Source: Bacteroidales bacterium UBA1197
GTDB lineage: Bacteria > Bacteroidota > Bacteroidia > Bacteroidales > UBA932
Length of the DNA stretch: 9,524 nt
Direction of reading: 5' to 3'
Assembly: GCA_002309995.1 (NCBI GenBank)
Contig: DBYB01000035.1
Coordinates: 562-10,085 of the forward strand
The notes beneath the pieces are model-generated. The model searched no databases, was not told the DNA's origin, and saw only the letters and a program-made list of their open reading frames with translations. The position numbers and the translations under genes are program-made. Of the stretch, positions 6,292-9,524 are shown one piece after another (within the stretch, counting starts at the first letter, position 1; each line of letters opens with the position of its first letter).

Positions 6292-7082
6292 TAATCCTCA
6301 TCACAGGTATCACCTCCGGCTTTGGTAAGGCAATGGCGGAACGCCTGTGTGCCGACGGACACAAAGTCTATGGCACCCACCGCCGCGCCACGGAATTCAT
6401 CCCCGGCGTAACCTACATCAAGGCCGACTCCCAGAAGGAAGAAGACTGCGAAGCCGCCGTCAAGCAGGTGCTCGACGCCGAAGGACGCATCGACGTGTTC
6501 ATCAACAACGCCGGAATGGGTATCGGCGGCCCGCTGGAATTCTCCTCGCTGGAGGACGCTCAGCGCCAGATGGACGTGAACTGGATGGGTATGGTGCGCT
6601 TCCTGCACTGGGTGGTGCCTGCAATGCGCGAACAGGGCGGCGGAAAGATTATCTGCTTCAGCTCCATCGGCGGCCTTATGGGCCTTCCCTTCCAGGGACT
6701 CTACTCCGCAAGCAAATTCGCCATCGAGGGTTACTGCGAGGCCCTTCGTCTGGAGACCAAGGCCTTCGGCATCAAGGTGGTGGTGATTGAGCCCGGCGAC
6801 TTCGCCACGGCCTTCACAGCACAGCGCAAGAGCGTGGCCGACCCCAAGGCATACGAAGTTTACACGACCTACGCCAAGTCCCTCGCCAGCATCGAGCACG
6901 ACGAGACCTCCGGCCTCAAGCCCGAATACCTGGCCGGCAAGATCAGCAAGATAGTCAAGGCCAGGAATCCCAAATACAGCTACATAATTTCCACTCTCGA
7001 GCAGCGCCTCAGCGTAATCCTCAAGGCAATTCTGCCCGCCAGCTGGTTCGCGGCGATACTCGGAAGCTACTACAAACTATAG
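6288..7082 (+). CDS. Short-chain dehydrogenase/reductase, candidate 3-ketosphinganine reductase
   Basis: This 264-residue classical SDR has the nucleotide-binding TGITSGFG (6-13), NNAG at 73-76, Asn98, and the catalytic Ser126, Tyr139 and Lys143 (YSASK). HRR at 31-33, after the second strand, would suit NADPH. The C-terminus (about 243-264) is hydrophobic and ends in SYYKL, which could hold the enzyme at the membrane. Its ATG lies inside the spt stop region (ATGA overlap), so the two proteins are made together. SPT's product must next be reduced at the 3-keto group by an SDR-type enzyme, so 3-ketosphinganine reductase is the natural guess. Substrate is inferred from context only; other lipid or sterol-like ketones remain possible. 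It overlaps malQ by one base (TAGTG). Confidence 0.85.
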   Translation: MIILITGITSGFGKAMAERLCADGHKVYGTHRRATEFIPGVTYIKADSQKEEDCEAAVKQVLDAEGRIDVFINNAGMGIGGPLEFSSLEDAQRQMDVNWMGMVRFLHWVVPAMREQGGGKIICFSSIGGLMGLPFQGLYSASKFAIEGYCEALRLETKAFGIKVVVIEPGDFATAFTAQRKSVADPKAYEVYTTYAKSLASIEHDETSGLKPEYLAGKISKIVKARNPKYSYIISTLEQRLSVILKAILPASWFAAILGSYYKL

Positions 7083-8956
7083 TGAAAGCCACATTCCGCA
7101 TAAACTACAGGACGCAATGGGGCGAGAGCCTCTGCGTCGTGCTGCAGGATACCAAACACCCAATGACCTGGAACGAGGGCGCAGACTGGACCGCGACCGT
7201 AAACGTTTCAGCAGCAGCCCTTAAAGACTACTGGTACGTCGTAATGAAGGACGGCGTCATCGCCCGCAGCGAATGGTCGCACCACAGCGCCTCCCCCGCC
7301 GCTCTCATCGAAGACAAGTGGAACGACTGCCCCTACGAAGGATGTCCCTTCGTGCGCAAGCACACCGTGGAGTTGTTCGACCGGCCCGGCTTCCGTGGCG
7401 CAGGCACCGCTGTGCCGGTGTTCTCGCTCCGCAGCAAGGACGATTTCGGCATCGGCGACTTCCGCGACCTGCACGCCCTCACCGACTGGGCTGCGGCCAC
7501 CGGCCAGTGCATCATCCAGCTGCTGCCGGTAAGCGATACCACCCGCAAGGGTCAGTGGAAGGATTCCTACCCCTATAGCCCCATCTCATCCTTCGCCCTG
7601 CACCCCCTCTACCTGCGCCTGCAGGAACTGGGAGTCAAGGAAGACGCCGCATTCAAACGCGCCCAGAAGGAACTGAACGACCTGCCGGAACTCGACTATC
7701 CCAAGGTGTTCAAGAAGAAGATGGCGCTGGTGCGCAAGGCCTGGGAAGACCACGGCGCCGCCGACCTCAAGACCGCTGCCTACAGGCGTTTCGTCAAGGC
7801 AAACGCCTACTGGCTCGACGAATACGCCGACTTCTGCGCCACGCGCGACGGCAACGAGGCCGACTATTGGCGCTGGATACAGTGGCACCTGGACAAGCAG
7901 TTCGCCGACGAGGTAAAGTACGCCCGCAGCAAGGGCGTGCACTTCAAGGGCGACCTGCCCATCGGCGTAAGTGCCGACAGCGCCGACGCCTACTTCCACC
8001 CGCAGCTCTTCAACCTCGACTCGAGCGCCGGCGCTCCGCCGGATTTCTTCAGCGCTGAGGGCCAGAACTGGGGCTTCCCCACCTACAACTGGGAGGAGAT
8101 GGCCAAAGACGGTTACGCCTGGTGGAAGGCCCGCCTGCGCAAGATGAGCGAGTACTTCGACGCGTTCCGCATCGACCATATACTGGGATTCTTCCGCATA
8201 TGGGAGATTCCTGCGGAATACAGCGGCGGCTCGATGGGCCACTTCAACCCCGCGATTCCCTATCCGGAAGACGAAATCCGCGCAATGGGCCTGCCGCTCG
8301 AAGGGCTCTTCCTGCCCGACCCGCGTAACCCCGGTTGCGTGCAGCCCCGCGTGCTGCCTGAGTCGGCCAAGCTGCCCAAGGACCAGCAGGAGCGCTTCGG
8401 AGCTCTCTACAACGACTTTTTCTTCCATCGCAACGACAGTATGTGGCGCCACAACGCCGAGCGCAAGCTCCCCGAACTGCTGGATGCCACCGGTATGCTG
8501 GCCTGCGGCGAGGACCTCGGTATGGTGCCCGACTGCGTAGCCGGAGTGATGGAGCACGAGACCATACTGTCCCTGGAGATGGAAGGCGTCGATAAGGGGC
8601 GTGCGTGGCCGTATATGGCCGTCTGCGCCACTTCGTCGCACGATATGGCCACCCTCCGTATGCAGCACGCAGAGAAGACCGGCGCCGATATGGAGCCGTG
8701 GGAGGTGCGCCGCGCCCTCTGGAGACATCTGGAAGCGGCCCCTATGCTGGCCATCTTCCCCCTGCAGGACTGGGTGGCGCTGGACAGGAACCTCCGCCGC
8801 GCCGACTACGAGAACGAGCGCATCAACCAGCCGGCCGACCCCAACCACCACTGGCGCTACCGTATGCACTTCTGCGCCGAACAGTTGCAGGCCGCATCCG
8901 CGCTGAACGTTGAAATTATTGGATTGCTCAAAGATTCAAACCGTTATACGATATGA
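7082..8956 (+). CDS. malQ: 4-alpha-glucanotransferase (GH77), reduced DPE2-like form
   Basis: This amylomaltase transfers alpha-1,4-glucan segments between maltooligosaccharides in the cytoplasm. The GH77 catalytic part (about 110-610) shows SPISSFALHPLYL (167-179), FKGDLPIGVSADSADAY (288-304), the nucleophile Asp365 in FRIDH, the acid/base Glu477 in CGEDLG, Asp521 in SSHDM, and the C-terminal QDW / ERINQPADPNHHWRYRM signature (562-595). Residues 1-70 resemble a CBM20 starch-binding strand set (FRINYRTQWGESL) but lack the usual LGxW core. The second CBM20 found in most Bacteroidota homologues is missing. At 624 residues it is far shorter than the roughly 890 I expect for that group. The start is GTG, overlapping the SDR stop by one base (TAGTG), and fits the conserved N-terminus. 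It overlaps glyQS by four bases. Confidence 0.93.
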   Translation: MKATFRINYRTQWGESLCVVLQDTKHPMTWNEGADWTATVNVSAAALKDYWYVVMKDGVIARSEWSHHSASPAALIEDKWNDCPYEGCPFVRKHTVELFDRPGFRGAGTAVPVFSLRSKDDFGIGDFRDLHALTDWAAATGQCIIQLLPVSDTTRKGQWKDSYPYSPISSFALHPLYLRLQELGVKEDAAFKRAQKELNDLPELDYPKVFKKKMALVRKAWEDHGAADLKTAAYRRFVKANAYWLDEYADFCATRDGNEADYWRWIQWHLDKQFADEVKYARSKGVHFKGDLPIGVSADSADAYFHPQLFNLDSSAGAPPDFFSAEGQNWGFPTYNWEEMAKDGYAWWKARLRKMSEYFDAFRIDHILGFFRIWEIPAEYSGGSMGHFNPAIPYPEDEIRAMGLPLEGLFLPDPRNPGCVQPRVLPESAKLPKDQQERFGALYNDFFFHRNDSMWRHNAERKLPELLDATGMLACGEDLGMVPDCVAGVMEHETILSLEMEGVDKGRAWPYMAVCATSSHDMATLRMQHAEKTGADMEPWEVRRALWRHLEAAPMLAIFPLQDWVALDRNLRRADYENERINQPADPNHHWRYRMHFCAEQLQAASALNVEIIGLLKDSNRYTI

Positions 8957-9524
8957 CACAGGACGAATTATTCAAGGTGCTTGTAGCACATTGCAAAGAG
9001 TACGGATTCATTTTCCCTTCCAGCGAAATCTACGACGGCCTCGCAGCCGTGTACGACTACGGCCAGATGGGCGTAGAGCTGAAGAACAACATAAAGCAGT
9101 ACTGGTGGAACGCCATGACGAGGCTCAACGAGAACATCGTAGGCATCGATTCCTGCATCTTTATGCATCCCCGCATCTGGGAGGCCTCCGGCCACGTGGG
9201 CGCATTCAACGACCCCCTTATCGACAACAAGGACTCCAAGAAGAGGTACCGCGCAGACGTCCTCATCGAGGATTATCTCGCCAAGATTGAGGAGAAGGTA
9301 AACAAGGAAGTGGAGAAGGGCCGCAAGCGCTTCGGCGAGGCATTCGACGAGGCCCAGTTCCGCGCCACCAACCCCAACGTGCTTCGCGAGCAGGCCAAGT
9401 ACGACGAGGTTCACAACCGTTACAAGAAGGCGGAAGACGCCAACGACCTGGCCGAGTACAAGCAGATCATCGTTGACTGCGGCATCGTGTGCCCGATTTC
9501 CGGCACCTGCAACTGGACCGACGT
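8953..9524 (+). CDS. glyQS: Glycyl-tRNA synthetase, class II alpha2 type (N-terminal part, cut by window end)
   Basis: The frame opens with ATG 8953 inside the malQ stop (ATGA overlap) and stays open to the window end, giving 190 codons. The product starts MTQDELFKVLVAHCKEYGF, followed by the family motif FPSSEIYDGLAAVYDYGQMG (residues 21-40), WWNAM (50-54), GIDSCIFMHPRIWEASGHVGAF (64-85), NDPLIDNKDSKKRYRADVLIED (86-107) and VCPISGTCNWTD near 178-189. This is the eukaryote/archaea-like dimeric enzyme used by Bacteroidota, not the alpha2-beta2 form. It charges tRNA-Gly with glycine. No Shine-Dalgarno sequence or independent promoter box is visible at the junction, though base composition becomes distinctly AT-richer around 8905-9010, which would keep the start unstructured. 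Catalytic motifs 2 and 3 would lie beyond the window. Confidence 0.95.
   Translation, partial: MTQDELFKVLVAHCKEYGFIFPSSEIYDGLAAVYDYGQMGVELKNNIKQYWWNAMTRLNENIVGIDSCIFMHPRIWEASGHVGAFNDPLIDNKDSKKRYRADVLIEDYLAKIEEKVNKEVEKGRKRFGEAFDEAQFRATNPNVLREQAKYDEVHNRYKKAEDANDLAEYKQIIVDCGIVCPISGTCNWTD

Noticed and set aside
7586..8869. Long antisense open frames, such as 427 codons opposite malQ and 379 codons opposite the metalloprotease (2124-3263)
   Set aside because: They mirror the codon pattern of genuine GC-rich genes, show low-complexity Val/Ala/Gly/His-rich translations, have no promoter or start context, and contain no recognisable motifs.
8850..8952. T-box or other riboswitch leader for glyQS
   Set aside because: The gene starts inside malQ with no untranslated leader; T-box control is mainly a Firmicutes feature.
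1..9524. Functional link between the probable tRNA-Gly gene at the left edge and glycyl-tRNA synthetase at the right edge
   Set aside because: They are over 8.9 kb apart in separate transcription units, and the tRNA identity rests only on its first 21 bases.
1..9524. CRISPR array, insertion sequence, integrase or phage genes
   Set aside because: No regularly spaced direct repeats, no transposase or integrase motifs, and the gene content is ordinary chromosomal.

Overview
The window looks like a chromosomal segment from a fairly GC-rich member of the Bacteroidales (phylum Bacteroidota). Four things point there: TAnnTTTG-type -7 promoter boxes, which are diagnostic of the phylum, including one with a perfectly spaced -33 TTTG; scarce Shine-Dalgarno sequences; a surface-type lipoprotein with an acidic stretch just after its acylated cysteine; and a bacterial serine palmitoyltransferase very close to the Bacteroides type as I remember it. 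The GC richness would fit Rikenellaceae/Alistipes-like or uncultured gut lineages better than Bacteroides itself, but genus cannot be fixed from this sequence.

Layout: (1) At the left edge lies the 5' end of a minus-strand tRNA, probably tRNA-Gly, with its promoter. (2) Back-to-back with it starts a plus-strand cluster: a 39-residue small ORF (109-228), a putative surface lipoprotein with a fimbrillin-like N-terminal part (240-1958), and a secreted M6-family zinc metalloprotease (1965-3746). (3) Convergent with the protease, separated by one base, is a minus-strand L-cysteine desulfidase/UPF0597 family gene (3748-5025). (4) Divergent from that gene is a tightly packed plus-strand operon in which every junction overlaps: serine palmitoyltransferase (5101-6291), a short-chain dehydrogenase (6288-7082), 4-alpha-glucanotransferase MalQ (7082-8956) and glycyl-tRNA synthetase (8953 to past the window end). 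There is no stretch longer than 300 bases without a gene; the two real intergenic gaps (22-108 and 5026-5100) are occupied by promoters.

How the genes may work together: the first cluster looks like a cell-surface/secreted proteolysis module led by a small ORF. In the second, the first two genes are plausibly consecutive steps of sphingolipid base synthesis: serine plus an acyl-CoA condensed to 3-ketosphinganine, then reduced to dihydrosphingosine. They are followed by housekeeping genes for glucan remodelling and glycine charging that appear to share the transcript. I did not find a clearly novel defence or mobile system. The most unusual signals are two genes whose -7 box ends exactly five bases before the ATG (candidate leaderless transcripts), the unlisted small ORF, the spt-reductase pairing, and a stripped-down MalQ.
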